From Flavipsychrobacter sp. (GTDB lineage Bacteria; Bacteroidota; Bacteroidia; Chitinophagales; Chitinophagaceae): a DNA stretch of 64,000 nt. Position numbers and translations under genes: made by a program. Where the stretch lies: the NCBI GenBank assembly GCA_016787265.1, contig JAEUVF010000013.1, positions 1 through 64,000 of the forward strand, read 5' to 3'. Positions 40,408 to 49,897 of the stretch are shown here, one piece after another. Position 1 is the stretch's first letter, and each line of letters opens with the position of its first letter. Under the pieces are notes generated by a model. That model worked only from the letters and a program-made list of their open reading frames with translations, was not told the origin of the DNA and made no database searches.

Positions 40408-42786
40408 ATGAAAAAAGGCGCTCTCCTGTATTGTCTCTTATTGCTCTTAATGGGGCCGTTTGCAAGTGCACAGGTTAATCTTCAAGCGGGCGAACTGGCA
40501 CTGAAGCTGGATGCAAAGGGGTATCTGACTGCCATCACACATTTGCCCAATCAACAAAATTATCTCGCCACTGATACGATTGCCCCTCTTCTGCAATTGG
40601 TTGTTGGCGATAAAAAATTCCTGCCAGCCAAAGCGGCCTGGAATAAGGCTAGTCAGACCATTCGTTTATCCTATCCGGATATTAAAGGTCAGGCGGATAT
40701 TAAAGTAAGCATCCGGTCTACCCACCTTGTATTTGAATTGGTTCGAGCGGAACCTAAACAATTGCTGGATGCGGTAATCTGGGGTCCTTTTCCAACTACT
40801 ATAACGAAACAAGTTGGAGAAGTGATTGGAGTAGTGCGCGATGACAAGGTAGCCATTGGTATACAGGTATTGAATCCCAAAACATTGGGAGGAAGTTATC
40901 CGAATAAAGAAGGTTCTACCTGGGAAAGAGGCATTGCCGCCAGTAAGTACACCTGGGGCAGTACCATGCAGGCGTATAGCATCAATCGCGATAAAAACCG
41001 AACCGTTGATGCCTGGGGAGGTGTACAGAAAAACATGCCGGTTCCGGCATTAAAAGGAGAGTCGGTAAATGGAAGCAAGCTGGCATTTTTCAGTTGTGCG
41101 GAGCCGGCAACCCTGGACCGCCTGGGCGCCATTGAACTGGCAGAAGGGTTACCTCATCCTACCATCAATGGTATATGGTTCAAGAAGTCGCCCTATTTTG
41201 GAAAATCCTACCTGATTTCCTCGTTCGGGGAGAAAGATGTGGAGGAGATGATCGCATATACCAAAAGAGCGGGACTGATCTCGCTCTATCATGAAGGGCC
41301 GTTCAGTTCCTGGGGCCATTTTGAGCTGGACAGTACGATGTTCCCCAATGGAAGAAAAGGATTGAAGGAAAGTGCTGCAAAAGCAAAAGCAGCGGGTTTA
41401 TTTTTTGGTGTGCATACACTTACCAATTTCATTACCACTAATGATACCTATGTTACCCCGGTGCCAGATGATCGGCTAAGCGTTACCGGTAGTTCTATAC
41501 TGGTTTCGGCTATCGATGCCAGTGAAAAGGAGATAGTGGTTAGATCTCCCGAATATTTTAGCGCAGAACAAGGGAATGAATTGCATACAGTAAAAATCGG
41601 AAAAGAGCTGATCCGGTATCGGGCAGTGACCAAAGAAGCGCCCTACCGTTTGCTGGATTGCCAGCGAGGCGCTTTTGGAACAACACCGGCAGCACATGCT
41701 GCGGGTTCAGTGGTAGGTAAATTATTTGATCATGGGTATAAAGTGTTCTTTCCTGATTTCAATATGCAGCGGGAACTGGCATCCAATATTGCGCAATTGA
41801 TGAATGAGACCGGAGTGAACCACCTGGATTTTGACGGGCATGAAGGCGCATTGGCATCCGGCCAGGGTGATTATGCGCTGGAAATTTTTGCAAACGATGT
41901 ATACGACCAGGTGAAACACGATTTTATTGCCGGTACCAGTCTCAGTAAAACTTTTTACTGGCATATCGGTTCCTATTATAATTGGGGTGAACCCTGGTAT
42001 GGTGGATTTAAGGAAAGCATGCAACAGTACCGGATCGATAACCAGGGATTGTTTCATCGTAACCTGATGCCTCCGATGCTGGGTTGGTATTTGCTTACAG
42101 CCGGTACTACCTTACCTGAAATGGAATGGATGCTGGCCAGGGCGGCTGGATATGGAGCAGGGTTTGCAATGGTGGCAAGACCAGACGCGCTTCGGAAAAA
42201 TCCAAGATCCGGCCTTTTACTGGACGCTATCCGCGAATGGGAAGCTGCCAGGAATTCGGGTGCATTTAACGCGGATCAGAAAGAGCGTTTGAAAAATACG
42301 CAACTGGCATTTCACCTGGATAAAATTGCAGAAGGTAAGTGGAAATTATTTCAATATGAACAATCTCCTTTGTTCAAACGGGAGCATTTTATTCGCCAGC
42401 CAGGAGAACCAACACATAGCCTGTTTGAATTCAGCCAGCAATGGAAAGAACAACCAGTTCAGTTCCGGATGAATGCCGAAGGCAAGGAAGGAAAAATCGG
42501 CAGGATCAGTTTGCAGGTGGATGATTATTACGAAATCAGTTTGCCAGTAGAACTGTTAGCAGGGGAGTCCCTGGTTACAGAAGGCAAACGGCAGGTACAG
42601 GTTTACGATGTAAAGGGAAATCACCGGCAGACCCTGACACTCGATCGGGACCTGCCGGTAATAGTACCGGGTAAACATAAAATTACAGTGGATTGCCAGT
42701 TCCACGGAGATGAAAAACCGGTGCTCTATTTCCAGGTTAGCGGTCTAAGCAAAGAGGAAACGGTTACAAGTGCTCCGAACCGATAA
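40408..42786 (+). CDS. Large exported glycosidase-like protein, family not assigned
   Basis: 792 residues from ATG 40408 with signal peptide (ending ASAQ); the upstream frame to 40378 precedes it. An N-terminal beta-sandwich (about 10-260) comes first, then a TIM-barrel region with LISLYHEGPFSSWGHFELD, FFGVHTLTNFI, FFPDFNMQRELA, VNHLDFDGHEGA and FYWHIGSYYNWGEPW, then a C-terminal beta domain. The layout and the acid-bearing strand ends (LDFDGHEG) resemble retaining glycosidases of the GH27/GH31/GH36 kind. I cannot place it in a CAZy family. Transcribed alone; it converges on, and overlaps by 23 nt, the next gene. Confidence 0.6.
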   Translation: MKKGALLYCLLLLLMGPFASAQVNLQAGELALKLDAKGYLTAITHLPNQQNYLATDTIAPLLQLVVGDKKFLPAKAAWNKASQTIRLSYPDIKGQADIKVSIRSTHLVFELVRAEPKQLLDAVIWGPFPTTITKQVGEVIGVVRDDKVAIGIQVLNPKTLGGSYPNKEGSTWERGIAASKYTWGSTMQAYSINRDKNRTVDAWGGVQKNMPVPALKGESVNGSKLAFFSCAEPATLDRLGAIELAEGLPHPTINGIWFKKSPYFGKSYLISSFGEKDVEEMIAYTKRAGLISLYHEGPFSSWGHFELDSTMFPNGRKGLKESAAKAKAAGLFFGVHTLTNFITTNDTYVTPVPDDRLSVTGSSILVSAIDASEKEIVVRSPEYFSAEQGNELHTVKIGKELIRYRAVTKEAPYRLLDCQRGAFGTTPAAHAAGSVVGKLFDHGYKVFFPDFNMQRELASNIAQLMNETGVNHLDFDGHEGALASGQGDYALEIFANDVYDQVKHDFIAGTSLSKTFYWHIGSYYNWGEPWYGGFKESMQQYRIDNQGLFHRNLMPPMLGWYLLTAGTTLPEMEWMLARAAGYGAGFAMVARPDALRKNPRSGLLLDAIREWEAARNSGAFNADQKERLKNTQLAFHLDKIAEGKWKLFQYEQSPLFKREHFIRQPGEPTHSLFEFSQQWKEQPVQFRMNAEGKEGKIGRISLQVDDYYEISLPVELLAGESLVTEGKRQVQVYDVKGNHRQTLTLDRDLPVIVPGKHKITVDCQFHGDEKPVLYFQVSGLSKEETVTSAPNR

Positions 42787-43612
42787 TCGTCCAGTCTTTT
42801 TCCGCCATCCCTTTTGCCAGCCAGCGATCCATTTCGGTTGCGCATGCGGGTAAGATAGCGAGTTGTTTGCCGGCTGCTTCTGCAACTTCCAGCATCAGAC
42901 GCGCATCTTTTCGGCTCATTTGCAATTCCCAGGAAGGCTGATCGTACTTTCCACTAAGCATGCGGGCTAGTCGCGCAGGTGCAGTGGCGCCTGCATTCCA
43001 GTTCTCAAATAAGTTGGTAATGTCTTCATTGGGCACACCCATTGATTTGGCAACGCCCAACATATCGGCAATGCCGGTGGTCATGGTTATCAGGAAAGAG
43101 TTGCCCATTAGTTTGATGGCTGCAGCGCGACCAGTATTGGTTCCATACTGCAATACTTTTCCGGTCATCGGGCTGATCATCGGAAGTACCTGGCCCAGAA
43201 TGGGTGCTGCTTCGGAAATCAGCATATACCCGGTGCTTTCGAGTGCATTTGCAGGCCCCATGAATACCGGTACATGTACATAGTGGATTCCTTTTGCAGC
43301 CCAGTTTTTCGTGCGATCGATGGCACCCTGCATCGAGGTGGTGGTATGATCCAGGATGAAACAACCTTTTTCAAGCGCCGGTTCAGCGGCCGCCAATACA
43401 TTGTCTACGGATGCATCATCAGAAAGCGTGAGGTGGATCCGTTGGATGCCCTTAACGGCTTGCTGTATATCCTGGATGGCTTTCGCTCCGGCGGATTCAA
43501 GAGCTACTGCTTTTTCATATGTACGATTCCAGACCTGTACGGTATTGCCTTGTTTCAGGAGCGCTTTGGTAAAGTTGGAACCCAGCAATCCCATTCCAAT
43601 AAATGTGATCAT
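42764..43612 (-). CDS. NAD(P)-dependent beta-hydroxyacid dehydrogenase
   Basis: 282 residues. N-terminal FIGMGLLGSNFTKALLKQG (NAD(P) binding, with VWNRTYEKA suggesting NADP preference), the substrate loop VPVFMGPANALESTG, and catalytic Lys in AAAIKLMGNSFL. It belongs to the 3-hydroxyisobutyrate/tartronate-semialdehyde (GLYR) reductase family. Substrate unknown. It is 18 nt downstream of the zinc-peptidase-like gene. Confidence 0.88.
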   Translation of the reverse strand: MITFIGMGLLGSNFTKALLKQGNTVQVWNRTYEKAVALESAGAKAIQDIQQAVKGIQRIHLTLSDDASVDNVLAAAEPALEKGCFILDHTTTSMQGAIDRTKNWAAKGIHYVHVPVFMGPANALESTGYMLISEAAPILGQVLPMISPMTGKVLQYGTNTGRAAAIKLMGNSFLITMTTGIADMLGVAKSMGVPNEDITNLFENWNAGATAPARLARMLSGKYDQPSWELQMSRKDARLMLEVAEAAGKQLAILPACATEMDRWLAKGMAEKDWTIIGSEHL

Positions 43613-43630
43613 ATGCTTTCATTTGTACAA

Positions 43631-44527
43631 CTAAGGTCCGAAATCCGGCCAATTTTCCAGCAGCTTTACTAATGGTGCTAATTGCTGCGCTTTCAGAAAT
43701 GTTTTCCATTCAGCGTCTGAAAGTGTGGAAGGTTGAGATTGAAAGGCCTTCCAGATTTTTTGTCCGAATGCGGGTCCGTACTGGTCATAAAAATGACCGG
43801 CAGTTTTGTGCCAGTTACACTGGTACCAGCCATAGTTCTGCGGATACTCCTGGCCAATCAGGTCATAATTTTTTTCAAGTTGCTCCAGGCCGGTAAACTT
43901 GTATTGCTGATATCCCCCCGCCACCACAAAATTGGGAAAGACTGTCAACGGCGTCAGCAATTGCGCTTTCTTTTCTGCAATAAAACTATGGGTCATGATA
44001 TTGCAGAATAATTCGCCCATCCATTTGCGTTGCATATTGATATTTGCCTGCATGTGAAATGCATGGGTCAGTTCATGAAGAGCCAGTATATCAAAAAATG
44101 CGATTGCGCTGATACTGCCATTGGGAACACTATACGTGTTTTTTAAAGCTGATTTCCATTGCTCCGGGAGATCGCTGAGGGGTGGGATAAAACTTTTCCA
44201 AAAGGGGTTATCATGTGCCGCAACAATAAGTGTTCGCTGATCGTCATAATGCGGCATTCCATACACCAGCCTAAACCTGGAATAGGTAGTCCAATCCGCT
44301 TCTGCCAGTACCAACAGATCCACTTTCGGTTGAAAGGAGAGTTGATTGGCATAATAAGAAAAAGCTGTATCCACCAGGTTGGAAATTTCGGTTGCACGTG
44401 CCTGATAGCCATTGCTAAAATAAACGGTGAAGTGTTCTTTTTCAAGTTTACCGAGTCGTGAATAATCCTGGGCTTGTGCCTGGATTTGTAATAAAACAGT
44501 CAGCAATAACAGTAAACAATATTTCAT
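43631..44527 (-). CDS. Exported HExxH metallopeptidase-like protein
   Basis: 298 residues with signal peptide (ending AQAQ). It holds LHELTHAFHMQ, giving the zinc motif His151-Glu-Leu-Thr-His155, and a possible third ligand Glu172 in GELFCN. The family is not recognised beyond gluzincin-like. The protein probably acts in the periplasm or outside the cell. It lies between an AraC regulator (61 nt) and a hydroxyacid dehydrogenase (18 nt), all on the minus strand. Confidence 0.65.
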   Translation of the reverse strand: MKYCLLLLLTVLLQIQAQAQDYSRLGKLEKEHFTVYFSNGYQARATEISNLVDTAFSYYANQLSFQPKVDLLVLAEADWTTYSRFRLVYGMPHYDDQRTLIVAAHDNPFWKSFIPPLSDLPEQWKSALKNTYSVPNGSISAIAFFDILALHELTHAFHMQANINMQRKWMGELFCNIMTHSFIAEKKAQLLTPLTVFPNFVVAGGYQQYKFTGLEQLEKNYDLIGQEYPQNYGWYQCNWHKTAGHFYDQYGPAFGQKIWKAFQSQPSTLSDAEWKTFLKAQQLAPLVKLLENWPDFGP

Positions 44528-44588
44528 AACGATTTATTTACTGTAAAAATCACTGTTGCATTGGGTGTAAACTAGTACAAATCCGACA

Positions 44589-45416
44589 TTATAACCGGAG
44601 GTCGCGTTGCATTTTCAGGGGTGCCTGGTTGATTTCTTTTTCAATTCCACGGGGAGATTGATGCGTGAATTCACGGAAATCGCGGATCAGGTGCATCTGG
44701 TCGAAATACCCGACACTGTGTGCGATGCTTGTCCATGTATAATGAGGTTGTTCTTCATGCATACGGTATGCACGGGAGAATCGTATCAGTCGCGCAAAGT
44801 ATTTTGGAGAGATCCCTATCCTTTCTTTACAAACCCGTTCGAATTGACGATTGCTGAGGCAGGCAAGGGAGGCAATCTGATCGATGCTGCAATTGCCGCC
44901 TGATTGCAGCAGTACCTGGATCGCCTGGTCAAAAGGAACGAATGCTTTCTGGTGAGCCAGTTGTTCAAGCAGAAATCGTTCCACCAGGTAAACCATTTCG
45001 TCGAAACCATTGCAGTGCTGTAACTGGTCAACCAGGAGAGTCAGGGGGCGACCGAAGAAATCAGTTGCATCAAAGCTTTTATCCACCAGTTCATGAAGGG
45101 GAATTCCCAAAAGGCGGTATAACCCGGATGGATGAAACCCTATCCGGATGGCAAGGTGCTCCTGGTTAAGCAGGAGATAAACCGGGTTTGTTTGGGGGCC
45201 GACAATAACAGCTCTGGGTTGTGGTTTAAAGTCTTGTGTTGGATCAAGTTGAGCACTAATTGGATCCCGCAGGTAGAGGAATAAGGAATTTTGCGGTGTA
45301 GGTGGATAAAAGCAGGGAAGGCCAGAATGAATGGCATCAAATACGGCATGCACCGGCATGATACAGTGAATGCTATCCTGCAAAAGCGGATGAGGTAGGT
45401 AGAACCTGTTTTCCAA
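44589..45416 (-). CDS. AraC family transcriptional regulator
   Basis: 275 residues. The N-terminal domain (about 1-150, with AIRIGFHPSGLYRLLGIPLHEL) is of the DUF6597 type found in such regulators. The AraC helix-turn-helix pair (about 165-262) includes IDQIASLACLSNRQFERVC and WTSIAHSVGYFDQMHLIRDF. It is transcribed divergently from the GAPDH-like gene across 60 nt, so it could regulate that gene, itself, or the zinc-peptidase gene downstream. Confidence 0.9.
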   Translation of the reverse strand: MENRFYLPHPLLQDSIHCIMPVHAVFDAIHSGLPCFYPPTPQNSLFLYLRDPISAQLDPTQDFKPQPRAVIVGPQTNPVYLLLNQEHLAIRIGFHPSGLYRLLGIPLHELVDKSFDATDFFGRPLTLLVDQLQHCNGFDEMVYLVERFLLEQLAHQKAFVPFDQAIQVLLQSGGNCSIDQIASLACLSNRQFERVCKERIGISPKYFARLIRFSRAYRMHEEQPHYTWTSIAHSVGYFDQMHLIRDFREFTHQSPRGIEKEINQAPLKMQRDLRL

Positions 45417-45476
45417 GCCGGTTGTTTTCAGTAAAATACGAACTAATTACTGATCTTTGCGCCCAAAATTCCCCAT

Positions 45477-46463
45477 ATGAGAGTAGCGATTAATGGAATG
45501 GGCAGGATCGGTCGGTTGTTGTTTCGCCGGTTGCTGGATCAGGAAGGTATTGAGCTGGTTGCAGTTAATGATGTGATGCCGGTGGACAACCTGGTTTACC
45601 TGTTGAAATATGATTCTCTATATGGGCCATTGCACAAGACAATCAGACGGGAAGATGGATGGATAACTGTTGAGGGCAAAAAGGTTCGTGCATTCCAGGA
45701 AGAAGATCCCCTTTGCCTTGACTGGAATGGTTTGGGGATTGATATGGTACTGGAATGTTCGGGAAGGTTTAGCAGCAGGGCCGGTGCAGAGAAACACCTG
45801 AAAGCCGGGGCAAGAAAAGTGCTGCTTTCAACTACCGGTTCGGAAGATATTCCCCTATTGATTTATGGCTTCAATCAGCACCAACTGGATGCCAGTGTAG
45901 ATATTGTTTCTCCAGGGGGATGTATGACCAATTGCAGTACGCATATCCTCTACCTGATGCAATCTATTGGAATCGAATCCGCTCACTTTAATATCCTGCA
46001 TTCCTATACCTCCCGGCAGGAACTGGTGGATACTGCACATCCGCAATTCAGGCGTGGGCGTGCAGCGGCTGAATCCATCATCCCGGTAGAAATTGATCTG
46101 GTTAAATCTCTGGACAGGCTGTTTCCTTTGAAAGGTCAACTGGCAGCTATGTCGATCCGGGTGCCTGTTACCAATGGGGCATTGACAGATGTTACGCTTC
46201 AGATGAAAGAGGAAGTAAGCAGGGAGCAGGTAAATACAATTTTCAAAAAAGCGTCTGAAAATGATTATGCATCTGTCCTGGCTTATACAGAAGATGAATT
46301 AGTTTCTGCCGATATAAAAGGGAATACGCATTCATTAATCATTGATGGAAGTTTAACCGCTGTGGTTGGCAGACAGGTCAAACTGATTGCCTGGTTTGAT
46401 AACGAATATGGATATACGAGCCGGATGCTCGACTGGCTGCATTATTGGAAAGCGATGCTATAA
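45477..46463 (+). CDS. Divergent glyceraldehyde-3-phosphate dehydrogenase family protein
   Basis: 328 residues. NAD domain RVAINGMGRIGRLLFRRLL with Asp32, catalytic Cys149 in SPGGCMTNCSTH and His175 in LHSYTSRQELVD, and the end WFDNEYGYTSRMLDW. The normal Cys environment is SASCTTN; here it is SPGGCMTN, and HAYTGDQ has become HSYTSRQ. It keeps the catalytic pair but is clearly not the housekeeping glycolytic type. It may prefer another phospho-aldehyde. The DUF92 gene starts at the very next base. Confidence 0.88.
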   Translation: MRVAINGMGRIGRLLFRRLLDQEGIELVAVNDVMPVDNLVYLLKYDSLYGPLHKTIRREDGWITVEGKKVRAFQEEDPLCLDWNGLGIDMVLECSGRFSSRAGAEKHLKAGARKVLLSTTGSEDIPLLIYGFNQHQLDASVDIVSPGGCMTNCSTHILYLMQSIGIESAHFNILHSYTSRQELVDTAHPQFRRGRAAAESIIPVEIDLVKSLDRLFPLKGQLAAMSIRVPVTNGALTDVTLQMKEEVSREQVNTIFKKASENDYASVLAYTEDELVSADIKGNTHSLIIDGSLTAVVGRQVKLIAWFDNEYGYTSRMLDWLHYWKAML

Positions 46464-47186
46464 ATGGATTTGATAATTATTCTCCCTGTTTTTTTGCTGT
46501 TTTTCCTGCTGGCAGGATTAACAGTGAAAGCGGGTTTGTTAAATAAGCCGGCGGCTGCATCGGGCGCTTTGCTTGCCTGGTTGATCTGGCTGGGAACCGG
46601 AATTACAGGAGTTCTTATGATGGCATTGTTTTTTGTGTGTGGTGCAGGAACTACTCGCTGGAAAAGATCAGCCAAACAGCAATGGTCAAACGAAATCCGG
46701 AAAAATAAAGCGGACCGTTCTGCTAGCCAGGTTTGGGCAAATGGGGGTGTGGCTGGTCTTGGTGGAGCAATGGCATTGTTCTTTCCAGTTTGGAAAGAGG
46801 AAGGACTGTTAATAGTGGCCGCATCCCTTGCAGCTGCCTGTTCCGATACGCTTTCCTCAGAACTTGGAACCCTGTATGGACGCCGGTTTTTCAACTCCCT
46901 GACCGGACGTCCTGATCAACGCGGCGCAGATGGAGTGGTGAGCCTGGAAGGCCTGGCATTCGGACTTATGGGGGCTGTACTGATTGCGCTTGTTTATGGA
47001 TTCCTGCAGTCATTCGGATGGCAATTTGCAGGGATTGTGCTGGCCGGATTATTGGGTAATCTTGCTGATTCCCTGCTGGGCGCAGCTTTGCAACGAAAAG
47101 GGTTGCTGACGAATGACTGGGTGAATGTATTAAATACCGTTATCGCGGCTGTTTCCATGATTCTTCTTAGTATTGCTTTCAGCTAA
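46464..47186 (+). CDS. DUF92 (TMEM19/VTE6-like) membrane protein
   Basis: 240 residues with six or more hydrophobic segments. Family signatures are WANGGVAGLGGAMALFFP, ASLAAACSDTLSSELGTLYG and GTDGTVS-like GADGVVSLEGLAFGLMGA. Relatives include plant VTE6, a phytyl-phosphate kinase, so an isoprenoid-phosphate kinase activity is possible. It is joined directly to the GAPDH-like gene without a gap and followed 11 nt later by a DUF4197 gene, suggesting an operon. Confidence 0.88.
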   Translation: MDLIIILPVFLLFFLLAGLTVKAGLLNKPAAASGALLAWLIWLGTGITGVLMMALFFVCGAGTTRWKRSAKQQWSNEIRKNKADRSASQVWANGGVAGLGGAMALFFPVWKEEGLLIVAASLAAACSDTLSSELGTLYGRRFFNSLTGRPDQRGADGVVSLEGLAFGLMGAVLIALVYGFLQSFGWQFAGIVLAGLLGNLADSLLGAALQRKGLLTNDWVNVLNTVIAAVSMILLSIAFS

Positions 47187-47197
47187 AATCCAACAAA

Positions 47198-47899
47198 ATG
47201 AAAAAAGTCGTATTAATTACATTAACCGTATTGGTGCTTGGCACAGGATGTGAAAGTACCCAGCAGATTTTAAGCGGATTGCCAACCGGTACAGAAACCA
47301 ATACAGTACAAATTGCAGCAGGTTTAAAGGAGGCGCTTAGTGTAGGTGCAACCAATAGTACCAGTCGCCTTAGTGCCGTAAATGGATTTTTATCCAATGC
47401 CGCATTGAAAATCCTGATGCCACCCGAAGCGCAGAAAGTTGAATCCACATTAAGAAATATCGGCTTGGGTTCTGTTGTAGATAAAGCCATCCAGTCAATG
47501 AACAGGGGGGCGGAAGAAGCTTCCAAATCAGCTCTTCCTATTTTTAAAAATGCCATCCAGCAAATGAGCATTAATGATGCAGTCGGTATTTTAAAAGGAG
47601 GGGATTTTGCAGCAACGAATTATTTCAAAGAGAAAACAAATATCGCCTTAACTGAAGCGTTTCGTCCGGTAATAGAATCTTCATTAAAAAAAGTGGATGC
47701 TACCAAATACTGGAACGATGTGTTTTCTGCTTACAACAAAGTTTCCCGAACGCCCGTAAATACCGACCTGACAGCCTATGTAACCGAAAAAGCGATTGCG
47801 GGTATTTTTCATGAGCTGGCATTAGAGGAGCAAAAGATCCGCCAGGATCCTGCTGCCCGTGTTACGGAATTACTCAAAAAAGTATTTGCACAACAGTAA
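47198..47899 (+). CDS. DUF4197 lipoprotein
   Basis: 233 residues with lipoprotein signal (LVLGTGC). The rest is alpha-helical and matches DUF4197 features: AAGLKEALSVGATNSTSRLSA-like repeat segments, GGDFAATNYFKEKT and the WNDVFSAYNKV block. It is found widely in Gram-negative bacteria and has no known function. Probably the last gene of the GAPDH/DUF92 unit. It converges on the helicase gene with 3 nt between stops. Confidence 0.88.
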   Translation: MKKVVLITLTVLVLGTGCESTQQILSGLPTGTETNTVQIAAGLKEALSVGATNSTSRLSAVNGFLSNAALKILMPPEAQKVESTLRNIGLGSVVDKAIQSMNRGAEEASKSALPIFKNAIQQMSINDAVGILKGGDFAATNYFKEKTNIALTEAFRPVIESSLKKVDATKYWNDVFSAYNKVSRTPVNTDLTAYVTEKAIAGIFHELALEEQKIRQDPAARVTELLKKVFAQQ

Positions 47900-47902
47900 G
47901 AT

Positions 47903-49801
47903 TTACAGATACTCCCAGGCGCTTTGGTAGGCATTTCGTTTCTCCGCCAGTTCTATTAGTTCAGCGTAAAAGGCATGCTGAGCGAGTGTGCTGCTATCGC
48001 CAATGATGACCAGTTTTTTCTTTGCTCTTGTCATCGCTACATTCATGCGCCGTATTTCAGAAAGAAATCCAATCCGGCTGTCTGGATTTGAACGGGTCAT
48101 GCTAATAAGGATGATGTCCCGTTCCTGCCCCTGGAAACTATCTACGGTATTGATGGAAAGTTGCTGTCCAAAAGGAGGGGAGCCTGCGTTTTCAACTGCC
48201 AGGCGGATGGCTTCCAATTGCTCTTTATAAGGTGCAATAATTCCGATGCTTAGGTCTTTGAGAGGTATACCTGCTTCACTTAGTTCCTTCCAGTAGCGTA
48301 AAAAATAGTTTACCAGGAAGGCGGCCTCTTCCGGGTTGCTGGTACTGGTGCCCACCTGTTTTTCTTCAAATCCGCAACCGGCGGTATCAATGAAAAGAAA
48401 TGGCCTATCCCCCGGATAAATAGTATGGTCTGCCACCTGCGCATCGGCCACTAATCTGCCCTCATAAAATTCACGGTTCGGGAATTCCATGATAGCTTCA
48501 TTCATCCGGTATTGGGTTGTTAACATGGTGACGGTTTCGGGCCAGCGCCGCACCAGTTTTTCAAAGAGAGATGTAGAGAGTCCCGCTTCAGCAGCCGCCT
48601 GGCTTTTGACTGTTGGTGCCAGTTGCTGGTGATCTCCTGCCAGCACCAGTTTGTTGGTTTTCAGTATGGGAATCCAGGCTGCGGGTTCCAGTGCCTGGGT
48701 AGCTTCATCCATTATTACTACAGCATATCGAAGGCTGGCAATGGTATAATGAGCGGCACCAACCAGGGTGGCTGTTATCACCTGGGATTTTTCGATGATA
48801 TCGTGGGTCATATATTCCATGGAGTCATCCACTTCCTTCATGATGGCCCGTGCTTCTTTAAACAATGCTTTTCGTTGTTCCCATTCTGCTTTGCCAAAAC
48901 TCCGTTTGTACTTGTGCGCCATGGTTCGGTATTCATTCGCCTGTTTTTTCATTCGCCTGATTTCTTTCATGCGGGGATGGGCAGACAGTTTTTCATCCAG
49001 CGTCAACGACTGCAGTTTTTCGGATACTCTAACGGGATTGCCTATACGAAGAACGGCGAGTCCGGCATCCGCCGTTTTTTCGCTTAACAGATCCACCGCC
49101 GCATTACTGGGTGCAACTACCAGCAGCGGACCTTTTTCTGTGCTGCTCAGTTTTTTAATGGCTTCAATCAGCGTAGTGGTTTTGCCAGTACCAGGCGGAC
49201 CGTGAACAATCGCCAGGTCCTGGGCATCTGCTATCTTTCTTACAGCTGCCTGCTGGCTTTCATTCAGAGCTCGACTGGTGAAACCGGATTGTTCTCTCTT
49301 CCATGCGGGAGTTTCTTCTCCGGTTAGGATGCGAATAAGTCTGCCTTCTTCTCTCTTATCTTTTAATGCATCTGCCAGTTGAAGCGCCTTGCGCATTTCC
49401 TCGTAGCTGTTGTCATCAAAAGCGAGATCAATACCAAGTTTGCGATCGTCGGCCCAATCTGGTAGTTCTTCTGTTCGGAAATTGATTTTCAACGTATTGC
49501 CGGAAACATGAGTAATGATTCCCTCCAATCGGTTGGTATCCGGCTGGTGTTGCGAGAAGAGTGTAGCAGCCCCGCCAAATCTGAAAAAATGGGGGATCTG
49601 GGTATGCGTGTTGCGTTCAAACTGTACAGTGAGGTATTCTCCTTTCCCTAATTCGGTATCCCGGATGGCAACCGGGTACCAGCTGTATCCATTGTTTCTC
49701 CGATCCTGGACAGAACTTCTGAGTACCTGTTCTTCAAAGTTTTTTTTGTCTTCCTGCCATTCCTGTTTTAACGCCACGGCCAGTTGCCTGAAATAATCCA
49801 T
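47903..49801 (-). CDS. Superfamily 1 DNA/RNA helicase, IGHMBP2/SMUBP2-like
   Basis: 632 residues. An N-terminal OB/beta domain (about 1-175) precedes two RecA-like domains: Walker A GPPGTGKTTT (201-210), DEAT box in VVIMDEATQALEPAAW, AGDHQQLAPT, LTTQYRMNEAIMEFPN, and the late VDSFQGQERDIILISMTRSN and RMNVAMTRAKKKL motifs. It belongs to the UPF1-like group (IGHMBP2). It unwinds DNA or RNA with ATP; the cellular role in Bacteroidota is not settled. It is transcribed alone, divergently from the PKD protein. Confidence 0.92.
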   Translation of the reverse strand: MDYFRQLAVALKQEWQEDKKNFEEQVLRSSVQDRRNNGYSWYPVAIRDTELGKGEYLTVQFERNTHTQIPHFFRFGGAATLFSQHQPDTNRLEGIITHVSGNTLKINFRTEELPDWADDRKLGIDLAFDDNSYEEMRKALQLADALKDKREEGRLIRILTGEETPAWKREQSGFTSRALNESQQAAVRKIADAQDLAIVHGPPGTGKTTTLIEAIKKLSSTEKGPLLVVAPSNAAVDLLSEKTADAGLAVLRIGNPVRVSEKLQSLTLDEKLSAHPRMKEIRRMKKQANEYRTMAHKYKRSFGKAEWEQRKALFKEARAIMKEVDDSMEYMTHDIIEKSQVITATLVGAAHYTIASLRYAVVIMDEATQALEPAAWIPILKTNKLVLAGDHQQLAPTVKSQAAAEAGLSTSLFEKLVRRWPETVTMLTTQYRMNEAIMEFPNREFYEGRLVADAQVADHTIYPGDRPFLFIDTAGCGFEEKQVGTSTSNPEEAAFLVNYFLRYWKELSEAGIPLKDLSIGIIAPYKEQLEAIRLAVENAGSPPFGQQLSINTVDSFQGQERDIILISMTRSNPDSRIGFLSEIRRMNVAMTRAKKKLVIIGDSSTLAQHAFYAELIELAEKRNAYQSAWEYL

Positions 49802-49897
49802 TGGGCAAAATAATGAAAAATTAACCTGTATATGCGCTTGCGTTTATTGCAACATCAGGCTATATTGCAGCTGGCTGGTTCTGCCAGTTTATCTAAG

